Assembly: GCA_964540515.1 (NCBI GenBank) | Contig: CAZIMS010000001.1 | Coordinates: 319,664 to 383,663 of the forward strand | Origin: JAOAGA01 sp964540515 | GTDB taxonomy: Bacteria; CALINM01 | Length of the DNA stretch: 64,000 nucleotides | Direction of reading: 5' to 3' | Shown: positions 10,017-18,457 of the stretch, in pieces | Position numbering within the stretch: position 1 is the stretch's first letter | Layout of the letters: the number at the start of each line of letters is the position of its first letter | The notes under the pieces: generated by a model | What the model was told of the DNA's origin: nothing | The model's input: only the letters and a program-made list of their open reading frames with translations | Database searches by the model: none | Translations under genes and position numbers: made by a program

Positions 10017-10436
10017 CTAATCTGGTAGAATATAAGTATCAAAATCTAAATGGTGACGGTGACCACCATCCATCCAGTATAAACGAACCTTTATTGGATA
10101 GGGTCTTATATTTGTAACGTAGATTTCAACCACTCCCTGATTAAATTTTGAGATTAATGATTTGAAATATTCATAATCAGACTTCGCTGGCTCTAAGGCT
10201 GGGGCAGGCTGGTTAGTTTTTAAATTACTATAAGACAAAATTGCTGCATCCTCTATAGCGTTAGCATTAATTCTTTCTATCACTTGCTGACCTACCAACT
10301 GGATTTGATAGGAAGTTTTACTTCTTGATAGGGTTTTTAGCGATGTAGTTTGCATGGATATCACTGCTAAAATACCTACGGTCAATATTGACATTGCAAC
10401 TAAGACCTCTATAAGAGAAAAACCTTTATCTTTCAA
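10017..10436 (-). CDS. pilV: PilV-like minor pilin
   Basis: A prepilin with a class III signal (KDKG before FSLIEVLVAMSILTVGILAV), matching PilV. I chose the TTG at 10436, which gives a compact leader (MKDKG) and has GGAGG seven bases upstream. An ATG at 10451 would add five residues (MGGLG) but lacks a clear Shine-Dalgarno. The start overlaps the end of the upstream fimT-like gene, so translation is probably coupled. Mature length is about 135 residues, short for PilV but complete. Confidence 0.84.
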   Translation of the reverse strand: MKDKGFSLIEVLVAMSILTVGILAVISMQTTSLKTLSRSKTSYQIQLVGQQVIERINANAIEDAAILSYSNLKTNQPAPALEPAKSDYEYFKSLISKFNQGVVEIYVTNIRPYPIKVRLYWMDGGHRHHLDFDTYILPD

Positions 10437-10875
10437 TCCTAACCCTCCCATAGCCAGAGATGATTACTTTTCTTGTTTCTTGGCCATATTTAAATGTAAT
10501 TGTAGCGTTTGTAGGTAATATTATACCTGTAGGTGGTATACAAACAGTTGTAGGATTAGTTGTAATCTCCATCTCTTCATTGAGTTTTAAGCTTTGTTCC
10601 TGTCTCTCCCCAGTTGTATAGCTTCTACTTCTATCACTGTCAACAAACATTTTTATCTCAACGTATTTACCACTTGGGAAGGTTACACATACCTGTTCAT
10701 TGTATCTTAATGATAAAGACTTTGCTAAGTTTATAAAGGATACAACTTTCTGCATATCTCCCTTAGTTATATAAATCTCTTTATATCTTGAAAAGTTAGG
10801 TATAGCTATTGCGGCTAATACCCCTATTATTGCAATTACAATTAATAACTCAACCAAAGTTAACCCCTTTGACAT
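10426..10875 (-). CDS. fimT: FimT/GspH-type pseudopilin
   Basis: First gene of the minor pilin operon. The class III leader MSKG is followed by LTLVELLIVIAIIGVLAAIA with Glu5; the C-terminal part resembles GspH/FimT (SGYGRVRIER). An open frame extends 35 codons further upstream, but ATG 10875 is preceded by AAGGAG at seven bases spacing and gives a normal four-residue prepilin leader, so I use it (149 residues). FimT-type pseudopilins belong to the pilus tip-priming complex; some FimT proteins bind DNA for natural transformation, which cannot be judged here. Confidence 0.86.
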   Translation of the reverse strand: MSKGLTLVELLIVIAIIGVLAAIAIPNFSRYKEIYITKGDMQKVVSFINLAKSLSLRYNEQVCVTFPSGKYVEIKMFVDSDRSRSYTTGERQEQSLKLNEEMEITTNPTTVCIPPTGIILPTNATITFKYGQETRKVIISGYGRVRIER

Positions 10876-10951
10876 TAATAGACTCCTTGCAAAATTTTTG
10901 CCAACCTTTTTTGTTAAAAAGATCATAATGTTATGAATTTTTTGAAACAAA

Positions 10952-10974
10952 ATTCTGCAATTTTTGCACAGAAT
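10952..10974. repeat. inverted repeat in divergent promoter region
   Basis: ATTCTG (10952-10957) and CAGAAT (10969-10974) form a 6-bp inverted repeat, with a nested TGCAA-TTT-TTGCA palindrome inside. It lies between the divergent fimT-like gene and the DUF1573-type gene. It may be an operator or a transcript hairpin; no function can be assigned from sequence. Confidence 0.4.
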
Positions 10975-11006
10975 ATGCAAAAAATATTTTTTTTTAAATT
11001 TTAATG

Positions 11007-11020
11007 TGGTAAATTTACCA
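11007..11020. promoter_or_regulatory. 14-bp perfect palindrome before candidate selenoprotein start
   Basis: TGGTAAATTTACCA is a perfect 14-bp palindrome ending one base before the ATG at 11022. No Shine-Dalgarno is visible there, so the palindrome replaces the normal ribosome-binding region. It could be a repressor operator covering the initiation site or a hairpin limiting translation; both are inference. Confidence 0.4.
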
Positions 11021-11021
11021 T

Positions 11022-11372
11022 ATGAGAGTTATTCTGTACTCCTTAGCCTTTTTTATGCTTTTTACTGCTCAAATTGGGGTTCCCAAGTTTGAACACAATT
11101 TTGGTATAGTTAAGCCAGATGAGATTGTTAACTATACCTTTGAGATAGAAAATAACGATAACCAAGTTTTAGTAGTTGAATCTATTGAAGGGGGATGAGG
11201 TGTACAGGTATCGCTACCTTCGGGGAGGGTTGCAAGAAGAGGTGAAAAGATACTAATAAAGGTTGAATATAATCCCTGTAGTAAAGAGAAGTTTGAGAAG
11301 TTAATTCTGGTAAGAATAAACAGACCACCCACATTTTTAAGCTTTACTATAAAGGGCGAGGCTACCGAGTAA
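11022..11372 (+). CDS. candidate selenoprotein: exported DUF1573-type protein with in-frame TGA
   Basis: Reading from ATG 11022 to TAA 11370-11372 gives 116 codons with one interruption, TGA at 11196-11198 (codon 59). Residues 1-19 are a signal-like hydrophobic segment (MRVILYSLAFFMLFTAQIG). The rest fits the DUF1573 Ig-like fold on both sides of the TGA: PKFEHNFGIVKPDEIVNYTF before, VARRGEKILIKVEYNP and a final FTIKGEA after. Family members carry a CGC motif at this point; here it reads GG-TGA-GV, so the TGA replaces the first Cys. A hairpin 14-34 nt downstream fits bacterial SECIS spacing. TGA is a normal stop in neighbouring genes (dksA, pyk). Alternatives are a nonsense mutation or a sequence error. 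Function of DUF1573 proteins is not established; a redox role is inference. Confidence 0.65.
11213..11233 (+). promoter_or_regulatory. candidate bacterial SECIS hairpin
   Basis: GCT-ACCTT, loop CGGGG, AGGGT-TGC: a stem of five pairs (one G-U), one T-T mismatch, then two more pairs. The loop starts 23 nt after the TGA and has G as its second base. Published bacterial SECIS models ask for a loop about 16-37 nt after UGA with a G in the first two loop positions, so this fits. The fold was done by eye. Confidence 0.5.
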
Positions 11373-11469
11373 TTTTAGAGAAAAATTAATCTTCTTTAAG
11401 ATTTAAAAGCTCCTTCATTCAAATTTATACAGTAAAAACAACTATTTTAACCTGTCTTAAAAACATACT

Positions 11470-11497
11470 TTTACATTTGTTGAAAATGAAATATAAT
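11470..11497 (+). promoter_or_regulatory. sigma-70-type promoter for dksA-pyk
   Basis: TTTACA at 11470-11475 and TATAAT at 11492-11497, spaced 16 bp, with the predicted start about 25 bases before the dksA ATG. The -10 box is perfect and the -35 has one mismatch. Confidence 0.6.
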
Positions 11498-11528
11498 CTA
11501 TAAACTAATCTAATTTCAGGAGTTTTTT

Positions 11529-11888
11529 ATGAAAAGAGAAGATCTTGAGAAAATTAAAGAGATTCTAATAAACTGGCGAAATGAGATTATTGCCTCTCAA
11601 CAACAGGCAGTTAAAGAGATCTCTGAAGATAAGGAAGATAGAACATTCTCAGACCCAACAGATAGGGCAAGCTATGAAGAAGATAGAGCTGTTCTATTAA
11701 AGATTAAGAATAGGGAATCTAAGTTACTTCTTAAGATTGATGAAACCCTTAAGAGAATCGATTCAGGAGATTATGGAATTTGTGATGAATGTGGAGCAGA
11801 GATCCCCCTTGAGAGATTACTTGCAAGACCAGTTACTAATCTGTGTATAGATTGTAAGACTGACCAAGAGGAAAAAGAGACTAAATGA
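11529..11888 (+). CDS. dksA: DksA/TraR-family zinc-finger transcription factor
   Basis: A 119-residue protein that binds the RNA polymerase secondary channel and, with ppGpp, adjusts stringent-response transcription. An N-terminal coiled coil carries the tip motif DPTDRAS (the DxxDxA type needed for activity). A C4 zinc finger follows (CDECGAEIPLERLLARP and CIDC). Shine-Dalgarno CAGGAG precedes the ATG. The stop overlaps the pyruvate kinase start by 4 bp (ATGA), so the two genes are translationally coupled. Confidence 0.93.
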   Translation: MKREDLEKIKEILINWRNEIIASQQQAVKEISEDKEDRTFSDPTDRASYEEDRAVLLKIKNRESKLLLKIDETLKRIDSGDYGICDECGAEIPLERLLARPVTNLCIDCKTDQEEKETK

Positions 11889-13333
11889 GAAAAACAAAGG
11901 TTATTGCCACTGTCTCAGGAAAGCTTACCTACGAAAAGATTAAAGAGATGTCAGATTTTTTTGATTGTGTAAGGATTAATCTATCCCATGGTTCTTTTGA
12001 AGACTATGAAAGACTTAGCAATTTTGTTAGACAGATAGAGTTAGAAAAAAAAACATATATCCCCATTCTTTTTGATATCTCTGGTCCTAAAATTAGGGTT
12101 ACCAATATTGAAACCCCTTTAGAAGTTAAAAAAAAATCTAAATTATTTCTCTCAAAAGATTTTTTAAGTACAGAAAGCCCTTTTATAACTATTAACTTTC
12201 CTGAGATCATAGATTATTTGAGTGTTAACGATAGAGTATATATTGACGATGGTAAAATTAGGTTTAAAGTATCTGAGTTTAAAAAGGAAGGCGTTATCCT
12301 TGAGGCAATAACAGAGGGGATAATAAGAAAAAACAAGGGGCTTAATTTTCCTGATACTGAACTACCTATGCCATCTCTTACCGAGAAGGACCTAAGAGAT
12401 CTTGATTATATATCAAAGCTAAATCCAGATTTTGTAGCCCTTTCCTTCGTGAGAAAGAAAGAAGATATATTGAACCTGAAAGAAGAGCTAAAAAAAAGAG
12501 ATATGGCCCCTTCAATAATAGCAAAAATTGAGAGACCTGAGGTCTTAAAGGTACTTGAAGAGGTTATTGATGTAGTTGATGGTGTTATGGTTGCGAGAGG
12601 TGACTTAGGTATAGAGCTTTCTCTTGAAAAGGTCCCTGTTATACAAAAAAAGATTGTAGAGTTATGTAAGAGTAGGGGTAAGTTTTCAATAGTAGCCACA
12701 CAGATCTTAGAGACAATGGTTGAAAAACCAGAACCAACAAGGGCAGAGGTATCTGATATTGCAAACGCTATTTTTGATGGCTGCGATGCCCTTATGTTGT
12801 CAGGAGAGACAGCTTATGGGGAGTATCCTCTTGAATCTTTGCAGGTTATTGACAGGGTAGCTAAAGAAACAGAGAAAAATATTAAAATTAACAAAAGTTT
12901 TGATTTAAAGGACTATAATTTTCTTAAAAACGATATCTCTTCAACTATTGCTTTCTCCGCCTATATCTCTGCTGTCACATTAAAGGCTAAAGCCATTATA
13001 TCTTTTACTGCCTCAGGTCAGACTGCGGCTATATTATCAAAATTTAGATACGACAAGGATGTAGTTGCCGTTAGTTATGACATTAAAACTCTTAGAAAAT
13101 GTTCACTTTTTTATGGAATAATCCCTCTTTTAATTAAGAAAAGTGAGAGCACCGATGAGCTAATGTATGAGATGGAGAAACTTCTTATTAATATAGGCTT
13201 TAAGGATGAAGATTTAATTATAATGACTATTGGTTTGCCTGTTGTAGAAAAGGGAAATACAAATATGCTTAAAGTTCATAAGGTTGGAGGGTACCTACCC
13301 TTTAAGGAAAGAGTCATAAAATTTGATAAATGA
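11885..13333 (+). CDS. pyk: pyruvate kinase
   Basis: Glycolytic enzyme converting phosphoenolpyruvate and ADP to pyruvate and ATP in the cytoplasm. The 482-residue length is normal. Visible motifs are RINLSHG near the N-terminus, the active-site segment (SIIAKIERPEVL) and the diagnostic MVARGDLGIELSLEKVP; the C-terminal allosteric domain is present (FTASGQTAAILSKFR). Start ATG overlaps the dksA stop. Followed after 34 bp by galT and glgA, a small sugar/glycogen cluster. Confidence 0.96.
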   Translation: MRKTKVIATVSGKLTYEKIKEMSDFFDCVRINLSHGSFEDYERLSNFVRQIELEKKTYIPILFDISGPKIRVTNIETPLEVKKKSKLFLSKDFLSTESPFITINFPEIIDYLSVNDRVYIDDGKIRFKVSEFKKEGVILEAITEGIIRKNKGLNFPDTELPMPSLTEKDLRDLDYISKLNPDFVALSFVRKKEDILNLKEELKKRDMAPSIIAKIERPEVLKVLEEVIDVVDGVMVARGDLGIELSLEKVPVIQKKIVELCKSRGKFSIVATQILETMVEKPEPTRAEVSDIANAIFDGCDALMLSGETAYGEYPLESLQVIDRVAKETEKNIKINKSFDLKDYNFLKNDISSTIAFSAYISAVTLKAKAIISFTASGQTAAILSKFRYDKDVVAVSYDIKTLRKCSLFYGIIPLLIKKSESTDELMYEMEKLLINIGFKDEDLIIMTIGLPVVEKGNTNMLKVHKVGGYLPFKERVIKFDK

Positions 13334-13367
13334 GTTTTTGAAGGTATAATTTTTTTAGGAGGATTAA

Positions 13368-14363
13368 ATGCCAGAGTTAAGAAAAGATCCTGTAGCTAAT
13401 AGATGGGTAATAATATCTTCAGAGAGAACTCATAGACCTCATAGTTTTATTCCACAGAAGCAAGAAAAAAAATACACTACCTTTTGTCCTTTTGATTATG
13501 GCAATGAACATATAACGCCTAACGAGATCTTTGCCATTAGGCCCTTTGGCTCTCCCAAAGGGGCGCCAAACTGGACATTGAGGGTAATTCCAAATAAGTT
13601 TCCAGTTCTTAGGATAGAAGGTGATCTAAACAAAGAGGGCGAAGGTCTTTATGACAAGATGAATGGAATAGGTGCCCATGAGGTTATAATTGAAACACCA
13701 AATCATGACGAAACTTTAGCTACTATGAGTAGAGATAGATTAAAAGATGTCCTATTCGCTTATAGAGAGCGGATGATTGATCTAAAAAGAGATGTTAGGT
13801 TTAGATATGTCCTTGTCTTTAAGAATCACGGAGAGCAGGCCGGTGCCTCCCTATCTCACTCTCATTCTCAATTAATTGCTCTACCAATAGTCCCAAAAAG
13901 GGTTTTAGAAGAGCTTGAAAACTGCAGCAGGTATTTTAATTTTAAAGAGAGGTGTCTTATCTGTGATATAGTGAGACAGGAGATACAACAAGGTGTCAGA
14001 ATTGTAGCTGAAACCAGTGATTTTATAGCCTTTTGCCCCTATGCACCAAGATTCCCCTTTGAGGTTTGGCTTTTACCCAAGTATCATCAGTCAGCCTATG
14101 ATGATCTTAAAGATGAAAAGCTTGAGAACCTTAGTATAATTTTCCAAAGTGTTTTACAGAGACTTGATAAGGTATTAGAAGAACCTGATTATAATTTTAT
14201 ATTACACACCGTACCTTTTACAGATATTCATAACAATTATTATCACTGGCATTTTGAGATTATACCAAAACTGACAAAGGTCGCTGGTTTTGAATGGGGG
14301 TCTGGTTTCTATATTAACCCAACACCACCTGAAGAGGCTGCAAAATATCTGAGGGAGTTATAG
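13368..14363 (+). CDS. galT: galactose-1-phosphate uridylyltransferase
   Basis: A 331-residue HIT-superfamily nucleotidyltransferase transferring UMP between UDP-glucose and galactose 1-phosphate (or a related hexose phosphate). The N-terminal PVANRWVIIS and FCPFDYG metal-binding Cys region are typical, and the active-site histidine motif is present as LSHSHSQ. AGGAGG six bases before the ATG marks the start. It lies between pyk and glgA. In anaerobes this family sometimes works in glycogen or maltodextrin metabolism, so the exact sugar is uncertain. Confidence 0.88.
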   Translation: MPELRKDPVANRWVIISSERTHRPHSFIPQKQEKKYTTFCPFDYGNEHITPNEIFAIRPFGSPKGAPNWTLRVIPNKFPVLRIEGDLNKEGEGLYDKMNGIGAHEVIIETPNHDETLATMSRDRLKDVLFAYRERMIDLKRDVRFRYVLVFKNHGEQAGASLSHSHSQLIALPIVPKRVLEELENCSRYFNFKERCLICDIVRQEIQQGVRIVAETSDFIAFCPYAPRFPFEVWLLPKYHQSAYDDLKDEKLENLSIIFQSVLQRLDKVLEEPDYNFILHTVPFTDIHNNYYHWHFEIIPKLTKVAGFEWGSGFYINPTPPEEAAKYLREL

Positions 14364-14413
14364 AAAAGATTTTACTTGATTAAAAGAAGAGAAAAAAGGA
14401 GAGTGATTAAAAA

Positions 14414-15832
14414 TTGAAGGTACTTTTTGCAAGTTCAGAGGTTTTTCCTTTCTCAAAAACAGGTGGCCTTGCAGATGTAAGCTCTTCTCTTCCTATAGCT
14501 TTAAAAAAATTAGGCGTAGATGTATCTATTATTACCCCTCTTTATAAGGGAGTAAGTGAAAAGTATAACTTAGAGGAAACCGATATAGATTTTGAAATAC
14601 AAATATCTGATAAATTATCCCATGGCAAGATCTATAGGGGGTACCTAAAGGATGTACCTGTCTTTTTTCTTGATTCTAAAAAGTATTTTTATAGAGATGG
14701 TTACTATACAAATGATGGTGTAGATTATTTAGATAATGCCGAAAGATTTATATTTTTCTCAAGAGTCATTGTAGAGTTTGCCATTAAAGGCTCTTTTGAT
14801 ATTATCCATCTCAATGATTGGCAGACAGCAATGGCCTCAGTATATGCTAAGACTTTATATCAATACAATGTTAAAACAATCCTTACTATACATAATTTAG
14901 GCTATCAGGGGCTTTTCTGGCATTATGATATGCATCTTACAAATTTAGGTTGGGAGTATTATAATCCTAAACTACTTGAGTTTTGGGGCAAGATAAATTT
15001 TTTGAAAGGAGGAATTTATTTCTCCGATGCTATTACCACTGTTAGCCCAACCTATGCAAAGGAGATTTTTACGAAGGAATCAGGTTTTGGTTTAGAAGGA
15101 GTGCTAAAAGATGTGGAGGACAAATTATTAGGTATTTTAAATGGCATAGACTATGATGAGTGGGATCCGACTACAGATAGGTATATAAAGAGAAAGTATT
15201 CTGATAAAGATGTTACTGAAGGTAAAAAAATTTGTAAAGCTGAACTTATAAAGAAATCTGGTCTTAATTTAGATGTAAAGATGCCCCTGTTTGCTATGAT
15301 AACAAGGATTACTGACCAAAAGGGATTTGATATTTTAATACCTGCCTTAAAGGAGATTATGAATAAAAATGTTGGGCTTGTAATACTTGGCTCTGGTGAG
15401 AAAAAATACGAAGAAACTTTAAAGGAATATGCAAAAAGTTATCAAGGTAAGCTCTCTTTATTTCTTGAGTTTAATAACCCCTTAGCTCATCAGATTGAAG
15501 CAGGAGCAGATTTTTTTATTATGCCATCTAAATATGAACCCTGTGGATTAAACCAGATGATTAGTATGAGATATGGTACTATACCTATTGTAAGAGCCGT
15601 TGGAGGCCTTGACGATACGGTAATAGATATTAGTGAAAAGAAAGGGACAGGCATAAAATTTTACCCCTATACAAAGGAAGATCTCATTATCGCTATAGAG
15701 AGGGCCATGAATGTCTATAACAATCCTTTGAGTTTATATCAGACAAGAAAGCGAGGAATGAAAAAGGATTTTTCTTGGGAGACTTCAGGGAGAAAATATC
15801 TTGACCTGTACAAAAAGGTGGCCAATGGCTAA
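14414..15832 (+). CDS. glgA: glycogen synthase (ADP-glucose type)
   Basis: GT5 glycosyltransferase extending alpha-1,4-glucan from ADP-glucose. The 472-residue length is normal. The N-terminal KTGGLADV substrate-binding motif and C-terminal EPCGLNQMISMRYGTIPIVR region are diagnostic. The start is TTG at 14414, preceded by AAGGAG, since the protein must begin MKVLFASSEVFPFSKTGG; the nearby GTG is out of frame. The stop overlaps the next kinase gene by 8 bp. Confidence 0.95.
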   Translation: MKVLFASSEVFPFSKTGGLADVSSSLPIALKKLGVDVSIITPLYKGVSEKYNLEETDIDFEIQISDKLSHGKIYRGYLKDVPVFFLDSKKYFYRDGYYTNDGVDYLDNAERFIFFSRVIVEFAIKGSFDIIHLNDWQTAMASVYAKTLYQYNVKTILTIHNLGYQGLFWHYDMHLTNLGWEYYNPKLLEFWGKINFLKGGIYFSDAITTVSPTYAKEIFTKESGFGLEGVLKDVEDKLLGILNGIDYDEWDPTTDRYIKRKYSDKDVTEGKKICKAELIKKSGLNLDVKMPLFAMITRITDQKGFDILIPALKEIMNKNVGLVILGSGEKKYEETLKEYAKSYQGKLSLFLEFNNPLAHQIEAGADFFIMPSKYEPCGLNQMISMRYGTIPIVRAVGGLDDTVIDISEKKGTGIKFYPYTKEDLIIAIERAMNVYNNPLSLYQTRKRGMKKDFSWETSGRKYLDLYKKVANG

Positions 15833-18056
15833 GGTTGAGCTCGATGATATTATAGTTTTTCTTAGAGATTTTAACGCTACTAATGATTATGAGAAAAAAT
15901 TTGATATTATAGGTGATTTTTTAAAAAATTATGGCGGCGAGAGGGCTTTCTTAATTAATCATAGGACCTTTGAAATAAAAAAAGTATTAGGTGATCCTGT
16001 TTTAAGTCCCGATGCCTTTAACTATCTTAAAATGGAACTTTTAACACACAAGGAAGATAAGATTAGTTTAGATGGTTCTTTATTTGGTCATTTGATAATT
16101 GATGATGAATCACTTAGCTTCAGACATCTACTCTACTATCCCTATGATATTACAGAAGAGATTAAAACTATCATTGCTCTACAACTACAGTGTTTGGTGA
16201 GGAATTATCAAAATTTAAAGCACTTAAACAAAAGAGAAAACGAGATTAATACTATTAAATTACTCTCTGAAAAGGTCTCAGTCTTTTATGATCTTAAAAA
16301 ACTATTACATATTGTAGCTGAGTATGTTACTAAATCTCTTTTTTGTAGTGGAACTGCAATAAGGTTGGTTAATAAAAATGAGGATTTGCTTGAGGTAGTT
16401 GAGGAGTATGGTCTTGAAAATATGAACATAAGAAGGTTTGGGGTAAAAAAAGGCAGCGGAGTTTCTGGAAAGGTATGGGAAAGTGGACAACCAAAACTCG
16501 TAACACCAGACACTGAAGAGTCAAAGGAGCTTCTTAAATCAAATCTCGGCATTAGTTCTCTTATCTGTGTACCCCTTATATTTGGAAACGAGGTAATTGG
16601 TACACTAAGCGTATATGAAAAACTTAACAATGAGACATTTAATGAGGAAGACAAGATATTTCTTGAAGTTATTGGTAGCTTCATATCTCCTATCATCTCT
16701 TATGCCGATGCATTAGAACGAGAGAAAAGATTAAGAGAGCTTATTAATGTCTATCTCAAAGATCTTGAACTTATAACAGAGATAAATAAGATAATAATGC
16801 AGCCAAGAAGAATAGATGAGCTCCTTTATATTATACTTACGGCATTAACGTTTGGAGAGGATATAGGTTTTAACAGGGCAGCGATCTTTACCTATAATTT
16901 TAATACCGAAACGGTTCAAGGGATGCTTGGTGTTGGCTGTGAGGATATAGAAGAGACAAAGGATGTCTGGGAAAAATTGCCTAAAAACGTAAGCTCTATT
17001 AGATGGTTAAAAGAGTTTTCTCGACTTGGTATATACGACAACAGCCCCTTTAATGATAAGGTAAAATCACTGAGATTTAATATTAACAAGTTTCCTGAAC
17101 TCGCTTATGCCTTGAGAAAGGGGAAGGTCTATTTTTCTGATGAAAAGAAAAGAGATTTTTTTAAAGATTTCTTTAATGTTGATGAGTATGCAATTGTTCC
17201 CCTAATTGGTAAGGAAAATATGCTTGGAATTATCTATGTTGATAATAAGTTTACTAAAAAAAAGATAGATGATAGATATATAAGACTTTTTGAAATCTTT
17301 GGTTCTCAAGCAGCCATTGCAATAGAAAACGCAAACACCTTAAGTGAGCTTAAGGATGCCAATAATATGTTAAAGATAGCTCAACAAGAAGTTCTTATGA
17401 AAGAAAAGTTAGCAGCAGTGGGAGAAATGCTAACAACGCTTGCACACGAGGTTAGAAATCCTTTAACGAGTATCGGGGGGTTTGCAGAGATACTTGCAAG
17501 GAAACTTGAAGATAAATACTTTAAAGATCTGGCTGAGAAGGTGTATAAACAGGCTCAAAAAATGGAAAAGATTTTTAATAACTTTTTGAATCTTGCAAAA
17601 ATTAGTGCTTCCAATAAAGAAAAGACTGATATAAAGGATTTTATAGTTAGCTCTGTTGAACAAATGAGCCTATTAGATAATAAAAATGTTAAAATTAATT
17701 TGCAACTTCCTGAGGAAGATGTTATAGGCACTATTGATAAAGAAATGTTTGCTATTGCTATTAATAATCTTATTAAAAATGCCATAGATGCTATGAATGG
17801 TGTTGGAAGAATCGATATAACTTTAAGTAAAGAAGATAACTTTTTTGTTTTAGTTGTTGAGGATGAAGGTCCAGGTATCAAGAAAGATGATTTTCCAAAA
17901 ATTTTCGATCCCTTTTTCACCACAAAGTTTAATGGGTTTGGTGTAGGGTTAGCTATTACTTATAAAATAGTTAGGGAACACAATGGTTTTATTTATGCAG
18001 AGAATAAAGAAACAAAAGGGGTAAGATTTATAATTAAGATACCATCGTTAGATTAG
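15825..18056 (+). CDS. GAF-domain sensor histidine kinase
   Basis: A soluble 743-residue histidine kinase without membrane segments. It has an N-terminal region of unknown fold, a GAF domain around residues 150-290 (GVKKGSGVSGKVWESGQP; SLICVPLIFGNEVIGTLSVY), a second GAF domain around 315-505 (VPLIGKENMLGIIYVDNKF), HisKA with the phospho-His (LTTLAHEVRNPLTSIGG), and HATPase_c (NLIKNAIDAM, DEGPGIKK, GFGVGLAITYKIV). I use ATG 15825, with AAGGTGG upstream, instead of a TTG eight codons earlier. It overlaps glgA by 8 bp and is followed by a single-domain response regulator, its likely partner. The signal is unknown. Confidence 0.88.
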   Translation: MAKVELDDIIVFLRDFNATNDYEKKFDIIGDFLKNYGGERAFLINHRTFEIKKVLGDPVLSPDAFNYLKMELLTHKEDKISLDGSLFGHLIIDDESLSFRHLLYYPYDITEEIKTIIALQLQCLVRNYQNLKHLNKRENEINTIKLLSEKVSVFYDLKKLLHIVAEYVTKSLFCSGTAIRLVNKNEDLLEVVEEYGLENMNIRRFGVKKGSGVSGKVWESGQPKLVTPDTEESKELLKSNLGISSLICVPLIFGNEVIGTLSVYEKLNNETFNEEDKIFLEVIGSFISPIISYADALEREKRLRELINVYLKDLELITEINKIIMQPRRIDELLYIILTALTFGEDIGFNRAAIFTYNFNTETVQGMLGVGCEDIEETKDVWEKLPKNVSSIRWLKEFSRLGIYDNSPFNDKVKSLRFNINKFPELAYALRKGKVYFSDEKKRDFFKDFFNVDEYAIVPLIGKENMLGIIYVDNKFTKKKIDDRYIRLFEIFGSQAAIAIENANTLSELKDANNMLKIAQQEVLMKEKLAAVGEMLTTLAHEVRNPLTSIGGFAEILARKLEDKYFKDLAEKVYKQAQKMEKIFNNFLNLAKISASNKEKTDIKDFIVSSVEQMSLLDNKNVKINLQLPEEDVIGTIDKEMFAIAINNLIKNAIDAMNGVGRIDITLSKEDNFFVLVVEDEGPGIKKDDFPKIFDPFFTTKFNGFGVGLAITYKIVREHNGFIYAENKETKGVRFIIKIPSLD

Positions 18057-18092
18057 GTAAGAAATTTTTAAACAAATCTTTAGGAGGAATCT

Positions 18093-18455
18093 ATGAATAA
18101 AAAAAAGATATTAGTTGTTGATGATGAGGACAATATTAGGGTCCTCTATAAACTGGGGTTAGAAGAAGAGGGCTATGAGGTGGATCTTGCAGGTGGTGGT
18201 CAGGAGGCAATAGAAAAAATAAAACATACTGATTATGATTTAATTACCCTCGATATAAAGATGCCTGGCATGAGCGGGCTTGAGACGCTTCAGGAGATTA
18301 GAAACTTAAATAAAGAAAAACATGTTCCTATAATATTATGTACAGCCTTTGAAGAGTTTAAACAGGATTTTACAAGCTGGGCCTCCGATGACTATATAGT
18401 AAAGAGTCACGATTTAACAGAATTAAAAATGGCTATAAAGAGACTGTTGGAGTAA
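18093..18455 (+). CDS. single-domain response regulator (CheY-like)
   Basis: A 120-residue receiver domain only. All key residues are present: acidic pair VVDDEDN, phosphoacceptor in LITLDIKMPG, Thr in LCTAFEEF and Lys in IVKSHD. AGGAGG precedes the ATG. It follows the GAF histidine kinase by 36 bp, so it probably takes phosphate from that kinase. It has no output domain and therefore acts through protein contact or a phosphorelay. Confidence 0.88.
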   Translation: MNKKKILVVDDEDNIRVLYKLGLEEEGYEVDLAGGGQEAIEKIKHTDYDLITLDIKMPGMSGLETLQEIRNLNKEKHVPIILCTAFEEFKQDFTSWASDDYIVKSHDLTELKMAIKRLLE

Positions 18456-18457
18456 TA

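Noticed and set aside
10888..10903. Minus-strand TGGCA...TTGCA with sigma-54 spacing ahead of fimT
   Set aside because: The transcript would start about three bases before the ATG and remove the strong AAGGAG site, so the match is probably chance.
10876..10980. N-terminal extension of the fimT-like frame by 35 codons
   Set aside because: It would bury the prepilin leader; ATG 10875 has the Shine-Dalgarno and a correct leader.
11196..11198. TGA read as Trp under an alternative genetic code
   Set aside because: TGA ends well-supported genes here (dksA, pyk), and Trp makes no sense at the family's Cys position.
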